A stretch of DNA of 5,296 bases, from NCBI GenBank assembly GCA_041594335.1, contig JBFHML010000087.1, forward strand, positions 1 through 5,296. Direction: 5' to 3'. Under the pieces are notes generated by a model, which saw only the letters and a program-made list of their open reading frames with translations, did no database searches and was not told the origin of the DNA. The translations under genes were made by a program, and so were the position numbers. How positions within the stretch are numbered: position 1 is the first letter of the stretch; every line of letters begins with the position of its first letter. Shown one piece after another: positions 1 through 5,296 of the stretch. This DNA is from JAGPUQ01 sp041594335 (GTDB lineage Bacteria > Pseudomonadota > Gammaproteobacteria > Pseudomonadales > Porticoccaceae).

Positions 1-186
1 CGATTCCGGCCCGCCCGAAAGGATGATGCCCTTGGGCGCGAAGGCGCGCAGCGACGCCTCGTCCATGTCCCAGGGGTGAATCTCGCTGTAGACGCCGAGC
101 TCGCGCACGCGCCGGGCGATCAGCTGCGTGTACTGGGAGCCAAAGTCGAGAATCAGGATGCGGTCGGCGTGGATGTCGGCGGACAT
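1..186 (-). CDS. guaA: GMP synthase (glutamine-hydrolysing), N-terminal part, cut by window edge
   Basis: GuaA converts XMP to GMP in the cytoplasm, using ATP and ammonia released from glutamine. It is the last step of guanine nucleotide synthesis. Only the first 62 residues are visible; the rest lies beyond base 1. They start MSADIHADRILILDFGSQYT, followed by QLIARRVRELGVYSEIHP and end in the strand-turn GIILSGGPES. This is the opening of the class I glutamine amidotransferase domain: the FGSQYTQLIARRVRE segment and the SGGP turn are standard in GuaA. The catalytic Cys-His-Glu triad and the ATP pyrophosphatase domain are outside the window. The ATG at 184-186 is supported by a Shine-Dalgarno-like GGGTGA four bases upstream. 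It lies 68 bp downstream of guaB on the same strand, so the two very probably form a guaBA operon. Confidence 0.96.
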   Translation of the reverse strand, partial: MSADIHADRILILDFGSQYTQLIARRVRELGVYSEIHPWDMDEASLRAFAPKGIILSGGPES

Positions 187-190
187 GAAT

Positions 191-196
191 TCACCC
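191..196 (-). promoter_or_regulatory. ribosome binding site of guaA
   Basis: Read on the minus strand, GGGTGA stands four bases before the guaA ATG and matches the core of AGGAGGTGA reasonably well. It fixes the start of GuaA at the codon 184-186. The identification rests on sequence match and spacing only. Confidence 0.6.
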
Positions 197-198
197 AA

Positions 199-213
199 GG
201 CGCAGCCCGCGCC
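199..213 (-). other. small hairpin in the guaB-guaA spacer
   Basis: GGCGC (199-203) pairs with GCGCC (209-213) around a five-base loop, two bases upstream of the guaA ribosome binding site in transcription order. There is no run of T after it, so it does not look like an intrinsic terminator. It might influence guaA translation or protect mRNA ends, but such short GC stems also arise by chance in GC-rich DNA. The rest of the 68-bp spacer (187-254) shows no other signal. Confidence 0.3.
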
Positions 214-254
214 GGATCAGTAACGGAGAACAAGGCCTGCAGCGATGCGAGAAA

Positions 255-1730
255 TTAACTGCCACCGACCGGATAATTGGGCGTTTCCTTGGTAATACCG
301 ACGTCGTGGACGTGGCTTTCCTGCATGCCGGCCCCGGTCACGCGAACAAAGCGCGGCTTCGACCGCAATTCGCCGATATCCCGACAGCCGGTATACCCCA
401 TGGCCGAGCGCAATCCACCCATGAGTTGGTGGATGATGGTTGACACCGGGCCCTTGTAAGGGACACGGCCCTCGATCCCCTCGGGGACGAGCTTGTCGGA
501 CCCCACACTGGCGTCTTGAAAATAACGATCACTGGATCCCTGGGTCTGCGCCATCGCACCCAGCGACCCCATGCCGCGGTAGGCCTTATAGGTGCGCCCC
601 TGGTAGAGCTCGATCTCACCTGGCGCCTCCTCGGTACCGGCGAGCAGTGACCCCACCATCACCGCATCGGCGCCCGCGGCAATGGCCTTGGCAATATCCC
701 CAGAGAAGCGCAGACCGCCATCGGCGATTACCGGCAAATCCAAATGGGCGAGCGCCTTTACCACGTTGGCGATCGCGCTCACTTGAGGCACACCGACACC
801 AGTCACCACCCGGGTGGTGCAAATCGAGCCCGGACCAATGCCGACCTTGACCGCATCTGCGCCCGCCTCGGCCAACGCCAAGGCCGCCTCGGCAGTGGCA
901 ATATTGCCCCCGATCACCTGCACATGCGGATAAGTGCGCTTGATCCAGTCGACTCTGCCCAGCACGTTGCGGGAATGACCGTGGGCGGTATCGACTACCA
1001 AAACATCGACACCCGCGGCGATCAATGCCGCGACCCGCTCATCCGTCTCCGGTCCTGTCCCCACCGAAGCTCCCACCCGCAGTCGTCCCAGCTCATCCTT
1101 GCAGGAGTACGGGTAGCGCTCGGCCTTGTCGATGTCTTTCACCGTCACCAGGCCGCGCAGTTCAAAATGATCGTTGACGACCAGCACCTTTTCGATGCGA
1201 TGCTTGTGCAGCAGGCGCTTGACCTCCTCGGCGCTGGCGCCTTCACGGACCGTCACCAACCGATCACGGGGTGTCATCACACTGGCGACGGGCGCATCCA
1301 GGTTGGTCTCGAAACGAACGTCACGACGGGTCACGATGCCCACCAGATCACCGTCACGCAACACCGGCACACCGGAAATGTTGTGCTCTCGGGTAAGTGT
1401 CAGCAGTTCGCGAATCGGCGTATTCGCCTCAATGGTTATGGGATCCTTGACCACACCACTTTCGAACTTCTTGACCGCCCGGACCTCTTGAGCCTGCTGC
1501 TCGACCGACATGCTTTTGTGGACGATACCAATACCGCCTTCCTGGGCCAAAGCAATCGCCAGGCGAGCCTCGGTCACCGTATCCATAGCAGCGGAGACGA
1601 GAGGGATGTTCAGTCGGATTGCACGTGTCAGCCGCGTCTGCAGGCAGACATCACGGGGAATTACCTCGGAGTAGCCAGGCAGCAGCAGGACATCGTCGAA
1701 GGTAAGCGCTTCGTGGTCAATTCTGAGCAT
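255..1730 (-). CDS. guaB: IMP dehydrogenase
   Basis: GuaB oxidises IMP to XMP with NAD+, the committed step to guanine nucleotides, as a cytoplasmic tetramer. The 491-residue product is close to the E. coli length (488). The start MLRIDHEALTFDDVLLLPGY aligns with the family N-terminus. A (beta/alpha)8 barrel is interrupted by two CBS domains at about residues 95-141 and 152-204, which bind regulatory nucleotides in this family. Visible active-site elements are VVDTAHGHS (246-253), the catalytic-loop GSICTTR with Cys304, DGG at 337-339, GMGS near 386-389, the flap Arg402-Tyr403 in DRYFQD, and EGIEGRVPYKG. The C-terminus ESHVHDVGITKE is also typical. The reading frame stays open 90 codons further upstream, but that part runs antisense through xseA and the promoter, so the ATG at 1728-1730 is chosen. 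No strong Shine-Dalgarno precedes it. Nothing essential is missing. Confidence 0.98.
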   Translation of the reverse strand: MLRIDHEALTFDDVLLLPGYSEVIPRDVCLQTRLTRAIRLNIPLVSAAMDTVTEARLAIALAQEGGIGIVHKSMSVEQQAQEVRAVKKFESGVVKDPITIEANTPIRELLTLTREHNISGVPVLRDGDLVGIVTRRDVRFETNLDAPVASVMTPRDRLVTVREGASAEEVKRLLHKHRIEKVLVVNDHFELRGLVTVKDIDKAERYPYSCKDELGRLRVGASVGTGPETDERVAALIAAGVDVLVVDTAHGHSRNVLGRVDWIKRTYPHVQVIGGNIATAEAALALAEAGADAVKVGIGPGSICTTRVVTGVGVPQVSAIANVVKALAHLDLPVIADGGLRFSGDIAKAIAAGADAVMVGSLLAGTEEAPGEIELYQGRTYKAYRGMGSLGAMAQTQGSSDRYFQDASVGSDKLVPEGIEGRVPYKGPVSTIIHQLMGGLRSAMGYTGCRDIGELRSKPRFVRVTGAGMQESHVHDVGITKETPNYPVGGS

Positions 1731-1766
1731 GATCTGCGCCGACGGGCCGATGCCGGGAGGCACAGA

Positions 1767-1795
1767 ATTATAGTCCCGCGCGCCCGCCCGGTAAA
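1767..1795 (-). promoter_or_regulatory. sigma-70 type promoter of guaBA
   Basis: On the minus strand a perfect TATAAT (-10, bases 1772-1767) lies 17 bp downstream of TTTACC (1795-1790), which matches TTGACA at four of six positions. The predicted transcript starts near base 1760, giving a leader of about 30 nt before the guaB ATG. Spacing and -10 are ideal, so this is very likely the operon promoter. I see no clear PurR operator or DnaA box in the gap, although both factors are associated with guaB in E. coli. Confidence 0.75.
1769..1774 (+). promoter_or_regulatory. candidate -10 element for xseA, overlapping the guaB -10
   Basis: On the plus strand TATAGT matches TATAAT at five of six positions and shares four bases with the guaB -10 on the other strand. 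It would start transcription near 1781 and give xseA a leader of about 50 nt. No good -35 is seen at 16-18 bp. It competes with the second candidate at 1819-1824; the sequence alone does not decide between them. Confidence 0.35.
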
Positions 1796-1818
1796 CCAAA
1801 GACGCGCCCCCACGCAGG

Positions 1819-1824
1819 TACAAT
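1819..1824 (+). promoter_or_regulatory. second candidate -10 element for xseA
   Basis: TACAAT matches the -10 consensus at five of six positions and ends six bases before the GTG start of xseA. If used, transcription would begin at about the G of the GTG itself and make a leaderless mRNA. No recognisable -35 lies 16-18 bp upstream and there is no TG extension, so support is weak. Confidence 0.25.
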
Positions 1825-1830
1825 GTCGCC

Positions 1831-3222
1831 GTGACTCGCGACGACCCCCATGCAACAGCACCCAACGGGCGCACCGTTCTCAGCGTTACCGCGCTGAACC
1901 GCCGCGCTCGCCAACTGCTAGAGACCCATCTGCCGCTGATCTGGGTGGAAGGAGAGCTTAGCAATTTGTCCTGTCCGGCGTCGGGCCACTGGTACTTCAC
2001 TCTAAAGGATGAACATGCTCAGGTACGGGCGGCCATGTTCCGCAACCGCAACCAACGCATCGGTCGCCCCCCCGAGCCAGGACAACAGGTGCTGGTGCGG
2101 GGTCGCATCAGCCTCTATGAGCAGCGTGGGGACTACCAGTTAATTGTCGAACATCTCGAACTCGCCGGTCATGGACTGCTGCAGAAACGTTTCGAGGAAA
2201 TCCGGGAACGCCTAGCGGCAGAAGGGTTGTTTGCGGCCGAACGCAAGCGGCCACTGCCGGCACTGCCGGGCTGCCTGGGCGTCATCACGACGCCCTCCGG
2301 TGCCGCCATACACGATATCTTGCGGGTTTTGCGACGGCGCTTTCCGGCGCTACCGGTATACCTATATCCCGCGCAGGTACAGGGTAAGGCAGCACCCGGG
2401 GACTTGGTTGCCGCGATCGAACTCGCCAACCGCCACGATGCCTGTGACGTACTCATCCTCGCGCGCGGCGGCGGTTCTCTAGAAGACCTGTGGTCCTTCA
2501 ACGAAGAGCGGGTCGCGCGTGCGATCGCTGCCAGCCGTATTCCGATCGTCTGTGGGGTGGGACACGAAACCGATGTCACTATCGCCGACTTCGCCGCCGA
2601 CCTGCGCGCGCCCACTCCCTCGGCGGCAGCTGAACTCGCAAGCCCGGACAGCACGGAGCTGATCTCAGGCGTCCTCGCATTACAAGCCCGCCTACGGCGA
2701 GCCATGGTCGCCTGTCTGGCGGGACTGAGGGCCCGGACCGAAGCGCTACGGCGACGCCTGCGCCACCCGCGAGAACGCCTGGAACGCCAGGCCCAGCACC
2801 TGGATCACTTGGAGATCCGCTTAACCCAAGCACTCATCGCCCGGCTGCGCCTCTGCGGCTCCCGCTATCGCGCGCTGGCGCAACGACTACAAGCTCATCA
2901 CCCCCGCACACGATTGGAAAACGCCCACCGTCGACTCGAACATAGTGATCACCGCCTAACCGAGGCGATGCACCATCATCTGGCCAGCAGTCGCCGGCGC
3001 TTGGAAACCAACGCCGGGCTACTCCATGCCGTTAGCCCACTGGCCACCCTACAACGCGGCTACGCCATCGCCCTAACTGCGGATGGCCACACCATCAGCA
3101 GCATCGGCGACACCACCGCCGGGGCGGACATCGCAGTACGCGTCCGCGACGGCACCCTGGATTGCACCGTCACCGCCGCCACCCCAGGCGATGGCGTCAC
3201 CCCCATGCCTAAAAGAGAGTGA
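1831..3222 (+). CDS. xseA: exodeoxyribonuclease VII large subunit
   Basis: XseA is the catalytic subunit of exonuclease VII, which degrades single-stranded DNA from both ends to short oligonucleotides. It acts in the cytoplasm in complex with several copies of XseB. The product has 463 residues (E. coli 456). An N-terminal OB-fold covers about residues 15-115, with VEGELSNLSCPASGHWYFTL typical of the family. The nuclease domain has GVITTPSGAAIHDIL, RGGGSLEDLWSFNEERVARA (212-231), GHETDVTIADF (244-254) and APTPSAAAE. A long Arg- and His-rich helical region follows (about 280-395), then LQRGYAI near 408. The start is GTG at 1831: it is the only usual start codon between the upstream in-frame stop at 1792 and the conserved domain. 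An AGG lies 12 bases upstream, too far for a good ribosome site, so the start context is weak. The gene is divergent from guaB, an arrangement shared with E. coli. Confidence 0.97.
   Translation: MTRDDPHATAPNGRTVLSVTALNRRARQLLETHLPLIWVEGELSNLSCPASGHWYFTLKDEHAQVRAAMFRNRNQRIGRPPEPGQQVLVRGRISLYEQRGDYQLIVEHLELAGHGLLQKRFEEIRERLAAEGLFAAERKRPLPALPGCLGVITTPSGAAIHDILRVLRRRFPALPVYLYPAQVQGKAAPGDLVAAIELANRHDACDVLILARGGGSLEDLWSFNEERVARAIAASRIPIVCGVGHETDVTIADFAADLRAPTPSAAAELASPDSTELISGVLALQARLRRAMVACLAGLRARTEALRRRLRHPRERLERQAQHLDHLEIRLTQALIARLRLCGSRYRALAQRLQAHHPRTRLENAHRRLEHSDHRLTEAMHHHLASSRRRLETNAGLLHAVSPLATLQRGYAIALTADGHTISSIGDTTAGADIAVRVRDGTLDCTVTAATPGDGVTPMPKRE
2743..3003 (+). repeat. 45-residue tandem repeat in the XseA helical region
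   Basis: Residues 305-347 and 348-390 of XseA align at a constant offset of 45. Pairs include HPRERLE (312-318) with HPRTRLE (357-363), RLTQAL (330-335) with RLTEAM (375-380), L339 with L384 and R345 with R390. A fainter earlier copy may exist around RLRRAM at 287-292. The DNA copies have diverged, so this is a protein-level repeat and not a recent duplication. The region corresponds to the extended helix that, as far as I recall, holds several XseB copies in E. coli exonuclease VII. Confidence 0.65.
3214..3222 (+). promoter_or_regulatory. ribosome binding site of the M3 peptidase gene, inside the end of xseA
   Basis: AGAGAGTGA matches AGGAGGTGA at six of nine positions and ends four bases before the ATG at 3227. 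It includes the xseA stop codon TGA. This supports the ATG at 3227 over the in-frame ATG at 3083 and suggests that the two genes are translationally coupled. Confidence 0.55.
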
Positions 3223-3226
3223 ACCC

Positions 3227-5101
3227 ATGCCCCGCCATACTGCCGGATTGCTGCTTTTGCTGTCGCTGTCCCTCGCCGGCGGCTCCGCCTCGGCCACGTC
3301 ACCACCCAGCGAGGTCTGGGACCTCGGCGATCTTTATCCGGACGTGGCCGCCTGGGAGACCGCCTTCTCGACGGTTGCCGAGCGTATCGGCACCCTGGGC
3401 GATTGCCGAGGCCGTCTGGGGACAACCCCCCGAGAGCTCGCAGCCTGCTTGGCGCGCATGGACGACACGCATCGTGACCTCTTGCGACTGTTCAGCTACG
3501 CCTACCTCGATCGCGACACCGATCTCCGCAACAGCGCGGCCAACGAACGGTTTTCGCGCGCCCAAAGCCTCTATGCCCGGTACGGCGAGGTCACGAGCTT
3601 TGTCCGCCCAGAGCTCGTCGCACTCGGCGTCGAGATGCTCGAATCCTGGATCCATCAAACCGCTGCACTCGCCGATTTTGATTTTTTCCTGCGCGAAACG
3701 TTGCGCAAGGGTACGCACACCCTTTCGCCGAAGGAGGAAAAACTACTCGCCGCCGCGACCGATCCGCTACGGACGGCAGGCAATGCCTACCAAATTCTCA
3801 CCAGCGCCGAAATGCCCTGGCCCACCTTGACGCTGTCGACCGGCGAGACCGTCAATCTGACCCCAGCGCACTACACTCTGCACCGCGCGACCGGCAACCG
3901 CGCCGACCGCAAGGCGGTCTTTGATGCATTTTTTGCCACCTATGCCGCCTACGCCGAAACCCTAGCCACCACCCTCGCAGGGAGCATCAAAGGGGCTCGC
4001 TTCCACGCCCAGGCTCGCGGCTTCGACTCCACGCTGGCCCAATCGCTGCACGGCGACGACATCCCGCCCGCCGTCTATGAAACATTGGTCCGCGAGGTCA
4101 ATGGCAACCTGCCCACCCTACACCGGTACCTGCAGTTACATCGCCGCATGCTCGGTGTTGCCGACCTCCAGTACTACGATATCTATCGCTCCGCGGTTAC
4201 CGACACACGCCACTACGACCTCACCGAATCCGCGGCACTGCTACGCGCCGCCGTGGCGCCACTCGGCCCCGAGTACACCGCGCTCCTCTCGACTGCCCTG
4301 CAGCGCGCCTGGATGCATGTGCGCCCGGCGGAGGGCAAACGCGCCGGCGCTTACATGATGGGCGCCGCCTACGACGTCCATCCCTACCTCTTGCTCAACC
4401 ACAACGACGATTTCGAGTCCCTGACTACCTTCGCCCACGAATGGGGGCACGCCATGCACTCACTACTGGCCAATCGAGCGCAGCCCTTTGCCAAGGCCGC
4501 CTACCCCACCTTTTTGGCCGAAATTGCCTCGATCGCCAACGAAGTCCTGCTCTACGAGCATCTTCGCACTACCGCGAAAGGCCCACGGGATGAGCTGTTC
4601 TTTATCTTTCAGGAGTTGCAGGGCCTGCGCGGCACCTTTTTTCGACAAACCCAATTCGCCGAGTTCGAACTGGCTGCGCACCGCGAAATCGCGCGAGGCA
4701 ACGCCTTATCGGCCGACAGGTTCAATCAGCTCTATGGAGACATCCTCAAACGTTATCTCGGCGATGCGCAAGGCGTGTTGCAGGTTGACGAGGTCTATGC
4801 TGTGGAATGGGCCTATGTCCCCCATTTCTACAATGAGTTCTACGTCTACCAGTACGCGACCTCCCTGGCCGCCGCCTACCGGTTGATGGAACAGGTCCTC
4901 GCTGGGGGCGATACCGCGCGCTCGACCTATCTCGACATTCTTGAGGCCGGCGGCTCCAAGCCACCGTTCCAGATACTGCAAGAGGCGGGCGTCGACATGG
5001 CCGATGCGGAGGTCTATCGGGCGGTGATTCGTCGCTGCAACCAATTGATGGATAGGGCGGAAGAACTCCTGGATCAACACCCGGAGTTCGCGCCGGAATG
5101 A
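3227..5101 (+). CDS. exported M3-family oligoendopeptidase (PepF-like)
   Basis: This is a zinc metallopeptidase of family M3, subfamily of oligoendopeptidase F, which cuts short peptides. The 624-residue product fits the family (about 600) plus a signal peptide. Residues 1-23 have a short basic start, a hydrophobic stretch TAGLLLLLSLSLAGG and a likely signal peptidase I site after ASA (21-23), so the enzyme is probably periplasmic; there is no lipobox Cys. PepF hallmarks are WDLGDLYP near the mature N-terminus, GTHTLSPKEEKLLAA (162-176), KRAGAYMMG (371-379), the zinc motif HEWGH (404-408) with third ligand Glu432 in FLAEIAS 24 residues later, HFYNEFYVYQYATS (533-546) with likely catalytic His and Tyr, and GGSKPPFQILQEAGVDM near the C-terminus. 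No catalytic residue appears lost. The start is the ATG at 3227, because the in-frame extension back to 3083 is antisense-quality Pro/Ala-rich sequence inside xseA and would bury the signal peptide. It lies 4 bp after xseA, so probably one transcript. Its substrate is unknown. Confidence 0.93.
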   Translation: MPRHTAGLLLLLSLSLAGGSASATSPPSEVWDLGDLYPDVAAWETAFSTVAERIGTLGDCRGRLGTTPRELAACLARMDDTHRDLLRLFSYAYLDRDTDLRNSAANERFSRAQSLYARYGEVTSFVRPELVALGVEMLESWIHQTAALADFDFFLRETLRKGTHTLSPKEEKLLAAATDPLRTAGNAYQILTSAEMPWPTLTLSTGETVNLTPAHYTLHRATGNRADRKAVFDAFFATYAAYAETLATTLAGSIKGARFHAQARGFDSTLAQSLHGDDIPPAVYETLVREVNGNLPTLHRYLQLHRRMLGVADLQYYDIYRSAVTDTRHYDLTESAALLRAAVAPLGPEYTALLSTALQRAWMHVRPAEGKRAGAYMMGAAYDVHPYLLLNHNDDFESLTTFAHEWGHAMHSLLANRAQPFAKAAYPTFLAEIASIANEVLLYEHLRTTAKGPRDELFFIFQELQGLRGTFFRQTQFAEFELAAHREIARGNALSADRFNQLYGDILKRYLGDAQGVLQVDEVYAVEWAYVPHFYNEFYVYQYATSLAAAYRLMEQVLAGGDTARSTYLDILEAGGSKPPFQILQEAGVDMADAEVYRAVIRRCNQLMDRAEELLDQHPEFAPE

Positions 5102-5114
5102 CGCGAAGATAACC

Positions 5115-5127
5115 AACCCCGCGGGTT
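5115..5127. terminator. weak hairpin between convergent genes, possible bidirectional terminator
   Basis: AACCC (5115-5119) pairs with GGGTT (5123-5127) around the loop CGC, within the 25 bp between the peptidase stop and the stop of the minus-strand gene. The stem is only five pairs and is followed by TT-TACTCTGTT on the plus strand, so a U tract is poor. Position in a convergent gap is the main argument. Confidence 0.3.
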
Positions 5128-5296
5128 TACTCTGTTATCGGACAGCCTTTGGCACCGCCGCGCATGGCCGCGACTTCGCGGCGTGTAGCCTCCAGCCGGT
5201 CTCGGCCGCGACCATCGATAGGGTGGCCTGCCAGCCCTTCGTCGAGGAGCGCCAGTGCAGCCACTCGGCAGCCGCGCTCGCCCAGGAGTTGGGCGA
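5127..5296 (-). CDS. C-terminal end of an unrecognised protein, cut by window edge
   Basis: On the minus strand a frame enters at the window edge (first full codon ends at 5294) and runs 55 codons to TAA at 5129-5127. It reads AQLLGERGCRVAALALLDEG, then a charged stretch with GRGRDRLEATRREVAAMRG and ends GAKGCPITE. The amino-acid mix is that of a soluble, partly helical protein, and its codon use looks like that of its neighbours. I do not recognise the family and give no function. A second open minus-strand frame ending at 5135 has a less natural composition (many Trp, Ser and Arg) and was set aside. The gene converges on the peptidase gene with 25 bp between their stops, so it belongs to a separate transcript. 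Confidence 0.6.
   Translation of the reverse strand, partial: AQLLGERGCRVAALALLDEGLAGHPIDGRGRDRLEATRREVAAMRGGAKGCPITE

Noticed and set aside
1731..1830. PurR operator or DnaA box in the guaB-xseA gap
   Set aside because: I searched both strands by eye for the ACGCAAACGTTTTC-like and TTATCCACA-like patterns and found no convincing match.
744..1961. A 405-codon open frame on the plus strand opposite guaB
   Set aside because: It is antisense to the whole of a highly conserved guaB and runs on into xseA. Its protein is rich in His, Arg and Gln with no recognisable domain, as expected of a shadow frame in GC-rich coding DNA.
1731..2000. A 90-codon N-terminal extension of guaB
   Set aside because: It would cross the guaB promoter and run antisense through the xseA start. 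The family N-terminus MLRIDHEALTFDD begins exactly at the ATG 1728-1730.
2169..2705. A 178-codon minus-strand open frame within xseA
   Set aside because: It is low-complexity Ser/Arg/Ala-rich sequence lying opposite the conserved nuclease domain of XseA, with no ribosome site or domain seen.
3083..3226. A 48-codon upstream extension of the M3 peptidase gene
   Set aside because: It overlaps the end of xseA out of frame, is Pro/Ala/Ser-rich, and would bury the signal peptide. The ATG at 3227 has a ribosome site.
5164..5296. Plus-strand open frame from the ATG at 5164
   Set aside because: The translation is a Ser/Arg/Ala/Pro mixture typical of a shadow. The minus-strand frame ending at 5127 has a more protein-like composition.

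Overview
The window looks like ordinary housekeeping chromosome from a GC-rich gammaproteobacterium. The guaBA operon lies back-to-back with xseA, as in Escherichia and Pseudomonas. The IMP dehydrogenase carries the gammaproteobacterial N-terminal and flap signatures and starts at the same residue as the E. coli protein. The strong G/C third-position bias fits a non-enteric lineage. The exact genus cannot be read from the sequence.

Layout: bases 1-186 (minus) are the first 62 codons of guaA (GMP synthase), cut by the window edge. Bases 255-1730 (minus) are a complete guaB (IMP dehydrogenase). Together they form the two-step IMP to XMP to GMP branch. The 100-bp gap 1731-1830 holds a well-formed guaB promoter and the less certain start signals for xseA. 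Bases 1831-3222 (plus) are a complete xseA (exonuclease VII large subunit). Four bases later, 3227-5101 (plus) encode a complete M3-family metallopeptidase of the oligoendopeptidase F type with a Sec signal peptide, probably co-transcribed with xseA. After a 25-bp convergent gap, 5127-5296 (minus) is the C-terminal end of an unrecognised gene that runs off the window.

How the genes work together: guaB and guaA supply GMP, and xseA degrades single-stranded DNA together with the small subunit XseB, whose gene is not in this window. The exported peptidase has no evident functional link to either. No RNA gene, mobile element, CRISPR array or phage gene is visible. I found no convincing new system. 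The points most worth checking are the overlapping divergent -10 elements between guaB and xseA, the uncertain (possibly leaderless) xseA start, a 45-residue tandem repeat in XseA, and the export signal on the PepF-like peptidase.
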